Source of the DNA: Flavobacterium litorale | GTDB taxonomy: Bacteria; Bacteroidota; Bacteroidia; Flavobacteriales; Flavobacteriaceae | Assembly: GCF_019613795.1 (NCBI RefSeq) | Contig: NZ_CP080429.1 | Span: 208,501-272,500 of the forward strand | Reading direction: 5' to 3' | Length of the DNA stretch: 64,000 nt | Shown: positions 42,921 through 52,749 of the stretch, in pieces | Position numbering within the stretch: the first letter of the stretch is position 1 | Layout of the letters: each line of letters begins with the position of its first letter | The notes under the pieces: model-generated | What the model saw: only the letters and a program-made list of their open reading frames with translations | Told to the model about the DNA's origin: nothing | Database searches by the model: none | Position numbers and translations under genes: made by a program

Positions 42921-44141
42921 TTAATATTCGTCGTACGTTTTATCGCCAAAGTTAAAGGTAAGCGAAAAACGGAGTGTGTTTTCTAGTGGGTTACGCACAC
43001 GTGATGCCGAGAACAGGTATGATACATCTACTTTTACAATGGTGTACTTAAATCCTGCCCCAAGTGAAAAGAATTTACGTGCTCCTTTTGAGTCGTCCTC
43101 ATTAAAGTAACCCAAACGGAAAGCAAATGAATCTTGGTAGGTATACTCTGCACCTAACGAGTAGGTAACTTCTTTTAGTTCTTCTCTAATACCATCAGGC
43201 GCATCGCCAAACGACTCGAAAATACCCGATACCCAACTTGTTTTATTATAATCCAATAAATCTCGGTCGTACTGTGCATCAGCACTATCTTGCTCGTCAT
43301 CGCTAATTTCGCCATCGCCATCAGCATCAACTGCTGCTACTAGTGCAGGAGGTGTTGGTACTAATAGTTTAGTAATTTCAACGTTTACTGCAACTTTGTT
43401 AAACTCATCGAAAATAAAATCGAAACCTCCACCTAATCGCATGTTGGCTGGTAAAAAGTTAGAGTTGGCACTATTTGGGTCTTCGTCGTTATCGTAGTTA
43501 ATTTTTGGTCCCATATTTTGGAAATTGAAACCTGCTCTCCAACGCCCGTTAAAATCGTTGTACGCTACTTCTTCGGACTGGTAGAAACCTGCCACATCAA
43601 ATGCAAATGTATTTGCTGCGGTAGCATCGCCTCCTCCAGAGGCTTCTGGAATTCGTAGGTTAGAGCTTATAAAGCGCCCTGCAACTGCCATAGAGAAACG
43701 CTCGCTTAATTTAAGTGAATACGAAAGGTCTACCGCTAACTCGTTGGGAGAACGTATCACACCAGGATCGTCGGGGCTTTGTCTTAACTCAATATCTCCT
43801 AGTCCAAAATAACGAAAACTACCTCCAAAGGCACTTCTTTCGCTGTATCTGTTGTAATAATTTAGCTGTGCCAACGATATATCGCCTGCTATCTCGGTAA
43901 GGTAAGGCGTATAGTTAAATCCTACTCCCTGCCCATCAAGCGCAAAAGCATATTTTGCAGGATTCCATTGCTGAGAATACGCATCTGTAGAGGTTGCTAC
44001 ACCCTGGTCGCCCATACCTGCAGCTCTTGCGTCGGCAGCTATTAATAAAAAAGGTACTCCTGTAGTAATAGCCCTTTCATTTTGTGCTTTTGCCATTTGT
44101 ACTCCTAATAGGCACACAGCAAATAAAATAATCTTTTTCAT
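42921..44141 (-). CDS. porV: Type IX secretion system outer-membrane protein PorV (LptO)
   Basis: 406 residues from ATG 44141 (a further upstream start is less likely). Signal peptide about 1-20. The rest is a beta-barrel of the PorV family: the N-terminal GVPFLLIAADARAAGMGDQGVATSTDAYSQQWNPAKYAF, then alternating strands, ending NTLRFSLTFNFGDKTYDEY. PorV carries cargo from the translocon to the sortase PorU, whose gene is directly upstream (42 bases). At about 272-283 an insertion has the pattern of a calcium-binding EF-hand loop (DADGDGEISDDE), in what would be a surface or periplasmic loop. Confidence 0.92.
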   Translation of the reverse strand: MKKIILFAVCLLGVQMAKAQNERAITTGVPFLLIAADARAAGMGDQGVATSTDAYSQQWNPAKYAFALDGQGVGFNYTPYLTEIAGDISLAQLNYYNRYSERSAFGGSFRYFGLGDIELRQSPDDPGVIRSPNELAVDLSYSLKLSERFSMAVAGRFISSNLRIPEASGGGDATAANTFAFDVAGFYQSEEVAYNDFNGRWRAGFNFQNMGPKINYDNDEDPNSANSNFLPANMRLGGGFDFIFDEFNKVAVNVEITKLLVPTPPALVAAVDADGDGEISDDEQDSADAQYDRDLLDYNKTSWVSGIFESFGDAPDGIREELKEVTYSLGAEYTYQDSFAFRLGYFNEDDSKGARKFFSLGAGFKYTIVKVDVSYLFSASRVRNPLENTLRFSLTFNFGDKTYDEY

Positions 44142-44183
44142 TTCTATTTTTCCAAATTTTAAAGGTAACAAATATAGTGTTTT

Positions 44184-47100
44184 TTATAGCAATACAAGCT
44201 TTTCATACTTATGTGCTGTTTTGTTGGTTGCAGAAGACCTGACGGTTAGTTTATAGATGTAAACACCCTTGCCAATTTTGTCGCCAAAATCATCTCGACC
44301 GTCCCATGTTATCTCTCTCGAAAGGAAACCATCTGTAATTATGGTACGGTTAATTGTTTTTACCACTTTACCCGTTACGGTAAATACTTGCACTTGCACA
44401 TCAAGCGGTTCAAACGGTCGGTTATGGTTAAACCAAAACTCGGTGTAACTTGTAAATGGGTTGGGGTAATTTAACACCCGTTCCAACTCCAATGCATCGC
44501 TGCCTGCTACTACAAATTGTATATCGGCAGTAACTAAGTTGTTATATACATCCCAAGCTTTAAAGGTTAGGGTATGTAAACCTTCTTCAAGGTCTGCGAA
44601 CGGAAAACGAACTTGTCCACGGGTATGGTCGTCAGCATTTGCCTCGTAATAATCGTTCATTAAAAACGGATTGGTTTCATCACCATCCAATATTCCTATA
44701 ATATCGTGCCCAATACCACTTGCTGTATTAATACCGTGTTCGTCGGCTAGGAAAGCGAGCATTATCGGCGAATCGTTTGTTATGCCTCCTGATACGAACG
44801 ACTCATCGTTCATATACAACCTAACGGTTGGTGCTGTGCTATCTTCGGCTGCGTTTGGGTTAATCCCACCAATTTGCACATCATTACTGTAGCCTGTTTG
44901 GTCTTGCAGTAAGTTATTCCGTTTGGTGTAAAAACTTACACGTCCTGCTCCTACAGGAATACGAATATCTCTGGGTACTACAAAGCCAAATGTAAATTGC
45001 CCATTGGTAACCGTAGCGCTACCCCTAAAGATAGTTTCTCCTAACGTATTAAACTCGGTTGTTGTGGTTAAGATATTATCATTATTTAATGTTTCGCGCT
45101 GGATGTCTTTATCAAAAACGGTTACTTCCAGCTCACCATTGTAACTGGTTATGGGTGTACCGCCTTCGGTAGTAACGTTACCTGAAAGCTCTACATATTC
45201 CAACGAGCGTAGGGGCTGGGTAACATCGGCAACGGGTACATTGTTTATGGCAGTAAGTTCAACGTTTGGTCCTGGTACCGCTAGTTTTAATGCAGGGTCG
45301 CCAACAAAGGCTATTAACCTATAGGTTTCTTGGTTTGATTTTGCCAAGCGTAATGCTTCTGCCATAGATGGATATTCGCCTCCGTTAAAAGCATATAATC
45401 GGGATGCTAATTGGGTATTAAAACTTATGGCTGCAGTTATAAAAATAGCACGTGTAGTGGTCATCATGGCAATGGCACCACCTTTTGGATTCCAATATAT
45501 TTCTTCTCCTGCTGTAGTTCGGTAAGGGTTATCAAATTTAGTAAGGTCGCAAGTAGCGGTTATAAACAATGGGTATTTAAACCTGTTTGTAAATGCTTGT
45601 GCATCGGCAGCCTCTAAAAGGCGCTCGCTTGCTATACCATTTTCGCTACCATGCCCTAAATAATTTACTACGAGTGTACCAAAGTTTATGGAGCGTATAA
45701 TTTGCTCTTTGGCATCAGGGTAACGTTCTCCACCTGATGAGGCTTGTTGCACGTACGAATCGATGTATACTTTTCGCATGTTTATGAAAGGACGGTTTTC
45801 GAGTATCTCAGCTACTAACCCTTCTTGCTCGGGTACAAAACTGGCATCACTACTTTCATCAGCATCGTCCGAAATAATGAGGTATTCGTTACGCCATCTA
45901 CCGTACGACTCTTCACTTAAATACTCGGCAATTTTATTTACCATCTCTTCTGCTTGGCGGGTAGTGCTTACCAGCATACGCCCAGCAGCTACATCAGCAG
46001 CACCAGTACCTGCTCCTTCGCCTTCATCCATCATTACAAAAAAATCGTCCGAAACGTATGTGGTTACGATACTGTAGTTACTACGCCCCACATTTGACGG
46101 ATCAAAATCGTGATAGATGGGTACTATATTGGTATTGTTTGGTATTCTGTCTTTAAAATCAAAAGAGGCATCGCCAAACAGATTTACATATTTAATTCTG
46201 TTTTCTTCGGACGAGGCGTTGTTGTAAATGTATTTTACAAAGTTTCGGATTGCGCCTATATCTTGTTTTCCTGACGAGAATTCTTGATAAATTTTATCTA
46301 GCGTAATCACTTTTACATTTAAATCGGATTGCGCTCTGTGAATATTCGCTAACGATTCTGCTTGCGACTGTAAAAACTCAGGGGTTACAATTAAATAATC
46401 TATATCTTCAAATTGCCCCTGCTCATTATTAAATATGGTGCCTTTTAGATTTTGATTGGCCACCCGAGCGTTTGACTCTCGTGTGGGGGTATAATAATCT
46501 GACGATACTACGGCTATGTATTTTCGGGCTTCGCCCATAGTAGCTTTAAACGAAAACTGCGAGGCATTGTTTACGGCTACCTGTGTTGTATTGTAAATAT
46601 CGGTAATATCCCAAACAGCATCTATACTCGATGCATTGGTAAAATCGTACTGTATGACACCTATGTTGTTTGCGGCATCATCGTATGTAAATCGGAACTG
46701 GTCGTTAGTACCCCGTAAACTTCTTTTTGCTTTTATTATAATGTAGTCCAACCACGCGTTGGATGTAGGTACGCCGCTATTGTTGTAGTCTAACGCTACC
46801 GTAATATCTTCGTTATTGGGTGTAAACGTGGCACTAAGGTAGCCATCGTAACCAAAATCGTACTGCCCTTTTGGCTGAAAATTTAAACTGCCCAAATCCT
46901 GCCCGTTAACGGTAACCGACATACTTGTTGGGTTTATGGAATTGGCAGCGGCACTAACCATTATTGTTGCTTCGGTTGGTACTATATCGGGTATCTCAAA
47001 ATCAAACTCTTGGTCGTTTTCAATATTAAATTGTTCGCCGTGCCATTTTCTGCCCAATCGCGCAATACTAATAAGGTCTTCTTCGTGGTATACATATTCA

Positions 47101-48017
47101 TCAAAAGTAGATGTAGTAACGTCTGGTGCAGCCACAGGTTCTGGCATGGTGGTAATACGTTTCCCCGCTCCTCCTGACGATGTTACGTAGTAGTACGACC
47201 TATCGGCAAACAAGTTATTATGGGTTTTACTATCCGTATTCCAATTGTCTACCCCCTCAGCATAAAATAATATGTAATCGTTACTATCAAACTGTCCATC
47301 TTCTTCACCTATAAACTGTATGGCATTTTCGGCAAGGTCGGCAGGGTACTCCACTTCATTTAGTAAGGGCAGCATGCGCCCGCCATTGCCGTATATTTTA
47401 ATATTTCTGGGATCCGTATTTGTATCAAAACCCAACTGTCGTAAAAAACCTCTCGTAACTTTATAAATTCCTGATTTCTTTACATAAAAACGGTACCAAG
47501 CTCCTGATGATAATACCGAGTTGGATATGGATGTAAAGTTATTAGGCGTCTGTACATTTCGGGACTGAGCGCCATAACTATAGGAGTATGTAAACGATTT
47601 AACACGTTTGTACCTACCGCCCTGTTTAATAATCGGGCACAATTTTAGTTTGGCGTACCATTGGTTTCGAGATTTTTGCGGGGTTAGCGTCGCTTTAACA
47701 GTAGCATCGAGTTGCGATGGGCTTATATCGCCTAGTTGTGCGGCTGTAATATTCTCATAAACAATATTGGATAATCGTAGTGAACTTGGGCTTACTGATG
47801 CTGCAACAGGAATGTTGGTAGAAAAGTATAGTTTTTTGTTATCTGCATCATAATACATATATTGCGGTTGGAACTCGGGTAATGTTATAGCAACATCGCC
47901 CACAAACGACGGCACGTTATCTTTCCATTCTAGTGTAAAAACAGCACTCTGCTGCCCAAACGAAGGGATTGAAAATAAGCTATATAATAATATGTGTAAC
48001 AGTAATCGGTATTTCAT
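44184..48017 (-). CDS. porU: Type IX secretion system sortase PorU
   Basis: 1277 residues from ATG 48017, which begins a signal peptide (MKYRLLLHILLYSLFSIPSFGQ); the longer start at 48086 is not supported. The C25 (gingipain-like) peptidase domain occupies about 560-920, with the catalytic His 789 in YLGHGSENG and Cys 823 in FITATCDLTKFDNP. A C-terminal Ig-like part and a FlgD-like tail ending in YKLTVRSSATNKTAHKYEKLVLL follow. PorU removes the C-terminal signal of cargo and attaches it to the surface. Upstream of porV and cdd on the same strand, divergent from gldJ. Confidence 0.94.
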   Translation of the reverse strand: MKYRLLLHILLYSLFSIPSFGQQSAVFTLEWKDNVPSFVGDVAITLPEFQPQYMYYDADNKKLYFSTNIPVAASVSPSSLRLSNIVYENITAAQLGDISPSQLDATVKATLTPQKSRNQWYAKLKLCPIIKQGGRYKRVKSFTYSYSYGAQSRNVQTPNNFTSISNSVLSSGAWYRFYVKKSGIYKVTRGFLRQLGFDTNTDPRNIKIYGNGGRMLPLLNEVEYPADLAENAIQFIGEEDGQFDSNDYILFYAEGVDNWNTDSKTHNNLFADRSYYYVTSSGGAGKRITTMPEPVAAPDVTTSTFDEYVYHEEDLISIARLGRKWHGEQFNIENDQEFDFEIPDIVPTEATIMVSAAANSINPTSMSVTVNGQDLGSLNFQPKGQYDFGYDGYLSATFTPNNEDITVALDYNNSGVPTSNAWLDYIIIKAKRSLRGTNDQFRFTYDDAANNIGVIQYDFTNASSIDAVWDITDIYNTTQVAVNNASQFSFKATMGEARKYIAVVSSDYYTPTRESNARVANQNLKGTIFNNEQGQFEDIDYLIVTPEFLQSQAESLANIHRAQSDLNVKVITLDKIYQEFSSGKQDIGAIRNFVKYIYNNASSEENRIKYVNLFGDASFDFKDRIPNNTNIVPIYHDFDPSNVGRSNYSIVTTYVSDDFFVMMDEGEGAGTGAADVAAGRMLVSTTRQAEEMVNKIAEYLSEESYGRWRNEYLIISDDADESSDASFVPEQEGLVAEILENRPFINMRKVYIDSYVQQASSGGERYPDAKEQIIRSINFGTLVVNYLGHGSENGIASERLLEAADAQAFTNRFKYPLFITATCDLTKFDNPYRTTAGEEIYWNPKGGAIAMMTTTRAIFITAAISFNTQLASRLYAFNGGEYPSMAEALRLAKSNQETYRLIAFVGDPALKLAVPGPNVELTAINNVPVADVTQPLRSLEYVELSGNVTTEGGTPITSYNGELEVTVFDKDIQRETLNNDNILTTTTEFNTLGETIFRGSATVTNGQFTFGFVVPRDIRIPVGAGRVSFYTKRNNLLQDQTGYSNDVQIGGINPNAAEDSTAPTVRLYMNDESFVSGGITNDSPIMLAFLADEHGINTASGIGHDIIGILDGDETNPFLMNDYYEANADDHTRGQVRFPFADLEEGLHTLTFKAWDVYNNLVTADIQFVVAGSDALELERVLNYPNPFTSYTEFWFNHNRPFEPLDVQVQVFTVTGKVVKTINRTIITDGFLSREITWDGRDDFGDKIGKGVYIYKLTVRSSATNKTAHKYEKLVLL

Positions 48018-48134
48018 CACTTTGACAGAACGCTGATAGTAAAAATATATTACAAAAAGTATTAAATTTATTTTTAACAGGCGCAAGATGCAATATTAGT
48101 TTAAAAAGCGCGTTTTAGAAAGACACATTTAACA

Positions 48135-48142
48135 TAAATTTG
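48135..48142 (+). promoter_or_regulatory. Possible -7 promoter element of gldJ
   Basis: TAAATTTG matches TAnnTTTG, giving a leader of about 80 bases to the gldJ start at 48229. A -33 TTTTAG lies at 48113-48118. Confidence 0.4.
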
Positions 48143-48228
48143 GAATTTTATTAAAAATTTTAAAATCGTGTTGCGGTTTAATGGTTAATTATTATATTGC
48201 GGCTCGAAAAATTATTACCTACACAAAG

Positions 48229-49902
48229 ATGAGAATTAACAAAAACACTGCTTTAAAATTGTTTATGGTATTAGCCATAACAGTTGGTTTTACTGGTTGT
48301 AGTAAAAAAGGATCTGGCGGTAGCAGTAACACATCTACGGCTACAGGTTGGAAAATCAATGACAAGAAAGGCGGATTCCAACACAACTCTAAATACAAGC
48401 AGCAGGAGACTGCTCCTGGATTGGTTGAGGTAGAAGGAGGAACGTTTACAATGGGTAGGGTATCTGACGATGTTATGCACGATTGGAACAATAGCCCAAC
48501 ACAACAACACGTACAGTCGTTTTACATGGATGAAACCGAAGTTACCAATGTTATGTACATGGAGTACTTAGATTGGTTAAAAAGAGTGTATCCTCCGAGT
48601 GAAGAAAACTATAAAAACATTTATGTAGGTGCACTACCTGATACATTGGTATGGAGAGCTGCGCTTGGTTATAATGAAACAATGACTAACAACTACCTAA
48701 GACACCCTGCTTACGGCGATTACCCTGTAGTGGGTGTAAACTGGATTCAGGCGGTAGAGTTTAGCAAGTGGAGAACCGACCGTGTAAATGAGTCTGTTCT
48801 TGAAAGAGAAGGCTATTTAAAAAGAGATGCTAAAATATTAGATGTTACTGCAGAAAGTACATTTAGTACAGAGGCATACCTAGAGAGCCCTAGCAAAAGC
48901 TACGGTGGTAACGAAGAAATTGTTTACAAAGGAGTTAGAAATAAACTTGCAGGAGACGATGAAGCTACAAACGTATATGCACAAAGAACATCGGGTTTAA
49001 TATTACCTGAGTACAGACTACCAACTGAAGCAGAATGGGAATACGCAGCTATTGCACTTGTAGGTAACCGTGAATACAACCTATACAGAGGTAATAAAAA
49101 ATACCCTTGGAAAGGGCAGTATACGCGTAATGGTAAAAGACAAAGTAAAGGTGACCAGCTTGCTAATTTTAAGCAAGGTAAAGGTGACTACGGAGGAATT
49201 GCAGGATGGTCTGACGATAACGCCGATATTACCGCACCCGTTAAATCGTACCCACCAAACGACTTTGGTTTATACGATATGGCAGGTAACGTAGCAGAGT
49301 GGGTTGCCGATGTATACCGACCAATAGTAGATGATGAGGGTAACGACTTTAACTACTACAGAGGTAATGTTTACATGAAAAACAAAATTGGTGAAGACGG
49401 TAGAGCAGAAATTGTAACTGCCGAAACTATAGAGTACGACACACTAAGTAACGGACGTATACAATACAGAAACTTACCAGGACAAATTGCTCAAGAAAAA
49501 ATTACTGCTGACGATGTTTTCCTAAGACAAAACTACACCAGAAGTGATAACAGAAACTACAGAGATGGTGATGTACAATCTTCTCGTTACTTTAGCTATG
49601 ATGCCAATGAAGAAGATGGACTTGATGACAACAGAAAAATGTACGATTCTCCAAAACACTACGTAGGTGCAGATAGTATTGGTAACATGGAGCGTCAGTG
49701 GGATGAGTCATCAACCAGAACTACATTAGTTAACGACAATGTAAGAATATTTAAAGGTGGTTCTTGGAGAGATAGAGCCTACTGGTTAGATCCTTCGCAA
49801 AGAAGATACTTCCCACAAGATATGGCTACAGACTACATTGGGTTTAGATGTGCAATGTCTAAAGTAGGACCAAAATCAAACAAAAAAACAGCTAGAAATT
49901 AA
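48229..49902 (+). CDS. gldJ: Gliding-motility lipoprotein GldJ
   Basis: 557 residues from ATG 48229. Lipoprotein signal with the lipidated Cys at 24 (VGFTGC), then a SUMF1/FGE-type domain: VEVEGGTFTMGRV at the start, DETEVTNVMYMEYLDWLKRV, EYRLPTEAEWEYAA, DMAGNVAEWVADVY, and RIFKGGSWRDRAYWLDPSQRRY. GldJ is essential for gliding and stabilises GldK in the type IX apparatus. The gldJ-porU-porV neighbourhood is known from Flavobacterium johnsoniae. An upstream ATG at 48181 in the same frame is less likely. Confidence 0.96.
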   Translation: MRINKNTALKLFMVLAITVGFTGCSKKGSGGSSNTSTATGWKINDKKGGFQHNSKYKQQETAPGLVEVEGGTFTMGRVSDDVMHDWNNSPTQQHVQSFYMDETEVTNVMYMEYLDWLKRVYPPSEENYKNIYVGALPDTLVWRAALGYNETMTNNYLRHPAYGDYPVVGVNWIQAVEFSKWRTDRVNESVLEREGYLKRDAKILDVTAESTFSTEAYLESPSKSYGGNEEIVYKGVRNKLAGDDEATNVYAQRTSGLILPEYRLPTEAEWEYAAIALVGNREYNLYRGNKKYPWKGQYTRNGKRQSKGDQLANFKQGKGDYGGIAGWSDDNADITAPVKSYPPNDFGLYDMAGNVAEWVADVYRPIVDDEGNDFNYYRGNVYMKNKIGEDGRAEIVTAETIEYDTLSNGRIQYRNLPGQIAQEKITADDVFLRQNYTRSDNRNYRDGDVQSSRYFSYDANEEDGLDDNRKMYDSPKHYVGADSIGNMERQWDESSTRTTLVNDNVRIFKGGSWRDRAYWLDPSQRRYFPQDMATDYIGFRCAMSKVGPKSNKKTARN

Positions 49903-49929
49903 TCATAGTTTCTACATTCAAAATAATTA

Positions 49930-49958
49930 ATAAAGCCCTATATTAGGGCTTTATTTTT
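49930..49958 (+). terminator. Terminator after gldJ
   Basis: ATAAAGCCCTA pairs with TAGGGCTTTAT and runs into seven T. It ends directly at the murF start, so murF must use readthrough or an overlapping promoter. Confidence 0.85.
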
Positions 49959-49960
49959 TT

Positions 49961-51250
49961 ATGTATATGGACATAGCAGAACTTTACAGCTATTTTAAGC
50001 AATGTGCATCGGTAGCTACCGATACCCGAAAAATTGAGAAAGACACCTTATTTATAGCACTTAAAGGAGCTAACTTTAACGCCAATACATTTGCAACAGA
50101 AGCATTAGCTAAAGGAGCTAAATATGCTGTAGTTGATGAACCTGAATACCAGACTGACGAAAGAATACTTCTTGTAGATAATACACTTACCACATTACAA
50201 AAACTCGCTAACTTTCACAGGAAAACACTTGGCTTACCCATTATTGCATTAACAGGTAGTAACGGAAAAACCACTACCAAAGAGCTTATTAATGCTGTAC
50301 TCTCCACGCAATATACTACCACCGCAACAGTGGGTAACCTCAACAACCATATTGGTGTACCACTAACACTATTATCCTTTACAGAACAAACAGAAATAGG
50401 CATTGTAGAGATGGGTGCTAACCACCAGAAAGAAATAGAATTTTTATGTAGTATAGCCGAGCCTAATTTTGGCTATATTACCAATTTTGGGAAAGCACAC
50501 CTAGAAGGTTTTGGAGGGTATGAAGGGGTTATAAAAGGTAAAAGTGAGCTTTATACTTACTTAAAAGATACTGTAAAAACTGTTTTTGTAAATCTGGATG
50601 ATGTCATACAGAAAGAAAAGACAGCTACAATATCGCGCTTTACATTTGCTGTAAACAATTACAATTGCGATGTTAATATTGAGTATGTAACAGCAAACCC
50701 AATGGTAGAGGTTACTTATAAAGGGACAAAAATAAAAACCAATTTAATTGGCATTTATAATGCAACGAACATAAGTGCAGCTATTGCCATTGGAACTTAT
50801 TTTAAAATAAATGAGGCAAACATTAAAAATGCCCTCGAAAACTATGTTCCTAATAACAACCGTTCGCAAATTATCCAAAAAGATAATACCAGAATAATAC
50901 TCGATGCCTACAATGCAAACCCGAGTAGCATGCGGGCTGCCATAACTAACCTTGAACAGTTGGATGGCAAAAATAAAATAGCCATATTAGGCGATATGTT
51001 CGAGCTTGGTAGAGAAAGCGAAGTAGAACATAAAAAAATAATTGACGTAGCCTTAAACACTAACTATATAACCTTCTATTTTATAGGGAAGTCATTTTTT
51101 GAGAATAAAATTGAGGCAGAGCATATTTACTTTTTTGAAAGTTTCGAGAATTTTAGTTATTACTTTAAAAATGTAGACACCCAAAATAATACGCTGCTGA
51201 TAAAAGGATCACGCGGTATGGCACTAGAACGTATTTTGGATAGTTTGTAA
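49961..51250 (+). CDS. murF: UDP-N-acetylmuramoyl-tripeptide--D-alanyl-D-alanine ligase
   Basis: 429 residues. Adds D-Ala-D-Ala to UDP-MurNAc-tripeptide. The N-terminal MurF domain is followed by the ATP-binding GSNGKTTTKELINAVL (about 104-119), and later by NLNNHIGVPLTLLSF, VEMGANHQKEIEFL, LDAYNANPSSMRAAI and GDMFELGRESEVEH, which are MurF hallmarks. Start: ATG 49961 or the in-frame ATG 49967 six bases on; the terminator's T run lies immediately before the first. Confidence 0.95.
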   Translation: MYMDIAELYSYFKQCASVATDTRKIEKDTLFIALKGANFNANTFATEALAKGAKYAVVDEPEYQTDERILLVDNTLTTLQKLANFHRKTLGLPIIALTGSNGKTTTKELINAVLSTQYTTTATVGNLNNHIGVPLTLLSFTEQTEIGIVEMGANHQKEIEFLCSIAEPNFGYITNFGKAHLEGFGGYEGVIKGKSELYTYLKDTVKTVFVNLDDVIQKEKTATISRFTFAVNNYNCDVNIEYVTANPMVEVTYKGTKIKTNLIGIYNATNISAAIAIGTYFKINEANIKNALENYVPNNNRSQIIQKDNTRIILDAYNANPSSMRAAITNLEQLDGKNKIAILGDMFELGRESEVEHKKIIDVALNTNYITFYFIGKSFFENKIEAEHIYFFESFENFSYYFKNVDTQNNTLLIKGSRGMALERILDSL

Positions 51251-51272
51251 ATCCAAACGGAATATATTAAAT

Positions 51273-51305
51273 AAAAAAAGCAAGCTATAATAGCTTGCTT
51301 TTTTT
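51273..51305. terminator. Bidirectional terminator between murF and tRNA-Val
   Basis: AAAAAAAGCAAGCTA pairs with TAGCTTGCTTTTTTT around a 3-base loop. It can end both murF (plus) and the tRNA transcript (minus). Confidence 0.9.
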
Positions 51306-51306
51306 G

Positions 51307-51381
51307 TGGGCGATGAGGGATTCGAACCCCCGACCCTCTCGGTGTAAACGAGATGCTCTGAACCAACTGAGCTAATCGCCC
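51307..51381 (-). tRNA. tRNA-Val (TAC)
   Basis: On the minus strand GGGCGAT pairs with ATCGCCC as the acceptor stem; the anticodon loop TTTACAC has anticodon TAC, which reads GTA (and other Val codons by wobble). The T-arm has GGTTCGAATCC. CCA is not encoded. The promoter is the element at 51429-51459. Confidence 0.95.
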
Positions 51382-51428
51382 GTATTTGCAACAACCATTA
51401 AGTATTACCTTGTTTGTTATTGCGAGTG

Positions 51429-51459
51429 CAAATATAGTTTAGTTTTTGGTTTTTGCAAA
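51429..51459 (-). promoter_or_regulatory. Promoter of tRNA-Val
   Basis: Reading the minus strand, TTTG (51459-51456), 19 bases, then TATATTTG (51436-51429): a perfect match to both halves of the Bacteroidota consensus. The leader to the tRNA is about 40 bases. Confidence 0.85.
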
Positions 51460-51474
51460 CATAATTTTAAAAAA

Positions 51475-52689
51475 TTATAAAATTTCTGCTACCACAAAAG
51501 TACTACCGCCTACATATATAAAATCGTTTTCAGATGAATCTTTTAGGGCTGCTTGGTAAGCTTCTGGCACCGAATTATATACTTTTCCTACCAAACCAAA
51601 CTTGCTTGCTTGGCTTTGTAATACTAAAGGATCTAAACCTCTTAAAAGGTTTGGCTTGCAAAAATAATACTGTGCTGTTTTGGGCAACAAAGGTAAAATA
51701 TCCGATAAATCTTTATCCTTAACTACTCCAAAAACAATTCGCAACACATCATACTTTTGTTTTGCTAACTGTTGTAGTACAACTTGCAATCCATGCGGAT
51801 TATGTGCCGTATCGCAAACCACAGTAGGGTTGTGTTGCAATTGTTGCCATCTGCCCATAAAGTGTGTAGTAGTCGCTACATGTAACAAGCCTTTTTTAAT
51901 GGCTTCTGTTGTAATAATAAAATGTGGTTGTACCACTTTTAATACTTGTAATACTGTTTTTTGATTTTGCTGCTGATAGTTACCCAGTAAATCGGATGGA
52001 TACGTGTTGTGCTCTACATCTTGCGCAAAGTAAATTGGAGCATTTTGCTTGCTTGCTACAGCATTAAAAACAGGTTTTGTTTGGGTAGTATATTCGCCAA
52101 CAACTACAGGAATATCTCTTTTTATAATGCCCGCTTTTTCGCCTGCTATAGCTGCCGTTGTAGTCCCTAAAAACTGGGTATGATCCAAGCCAATATTTGT
52201 TATAACGGCAACTAATGGTGTTGTAATATTGGTAGCATCCAGCCTCCCTCCCATTCCAGTTTCTATAATGGCTATATCAACTTTTTCAAAAGCAAAATAA
52301 TCAAACGCTAGCCCAACAGTCATTTCAAAAAAGCTAAGGTTGTTTGCCTCGAAAAAAGGTTTGTTGCTATTAATAAAGTTGCAAACATAATCTTCGGAAA
52401 TATTATTACCATCTATTTTAATGCGCTCTCTAAAATCTTTTAAATGCGGCGAAGTATACAGCCCTGTTTTGTAGCCTGCTTGTTGGAATATGGCTGCCAG
52501 CATGTGCGATACCGAACCCTTGCCGTTAGTACCTGCTACATGTATTGTTTTTATTTTCTGCTCTGGGTTACCTAAGTATTTTGAGAGTGAAATTATGTTA
52601 CTGAGGTCTTTTTTATAGGCAGAAGCACCCTGTTGCTGGTACATGGGCAATCTGCTAAACATCCAAGATAAAGTTTCTTTATAGTTCAT
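51475..52689 (-). CDS. folC: Folylpolyglutamate synthase / dihydrofolate synthase
   Basis: 404 residues. Adds glutamate to dihydropteroate or folates. ATP-binding HVAGTNGKGSVSHMLAAIFQQAGYKTGLYTSPHL (about 47-82) is the family signature, with GGRLDATN and LDHTQFLGTTTAAIAGEKAGI following. The C-terminal domain includes DTAHNPHGLQVVLQQL. It lies 93 bases from tRNA-Val and shares its strand with the dehydrogenase gene upstream, separated by a terminator. Confidence 0.95.
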   Translation of the reverse strand: MNYKETLSWMFSRLPMYQQQGASAYKKDLSNIISLSKYLGNPEQKIKTIHVAGTNGKGSVSHMLAAIFQQAGYKTGLYTSPHLKDFRERIKIDGNNISEDYVCNFINSNKPFFEANNLSFFEMTVGLAFDYFAFEKVDIAIIETGMGGRLDATNITTPLVAVITNIGLDHTQFLGTTTAAIAGEKAGIIKRDIPVVVGEYTTQTKPVFNAVASKQNAPIYFAQDVEHNTYPSDLLGNYQQQNQKTVLQVLKVVQPHFIITTEAIKKGLLHVATTTHFMGRWQQLQHNPTVVCDTAHNPHGLQVVLQQLAKQKYDVLRIVFGVVKDKDLSDILPLLPKTAQYYFCKPNLLRGLDPLVLQSQASKFGLVGKVYNSVPEAYQAALKDSSENDFIYVGGSTFVVAEIL

Positions 52690-52694
52690 GTAAA

Positions 52695-52721
52695 CAAAAA
52701 AATGGCAGAATATCTGCCATT
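52695..52721 (-). terminator. Terminator after the Glu/Leu dehydrogenase gene
   Basis: AATGGCAGA pairs with TCTGCCATT around ATA; on the minus strand a run of seven T follows, ending at the folC start. Confidence 0.85.
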
Positions 52722-52749
52722 AAAATTACTATTTTTATTTATACAATGC

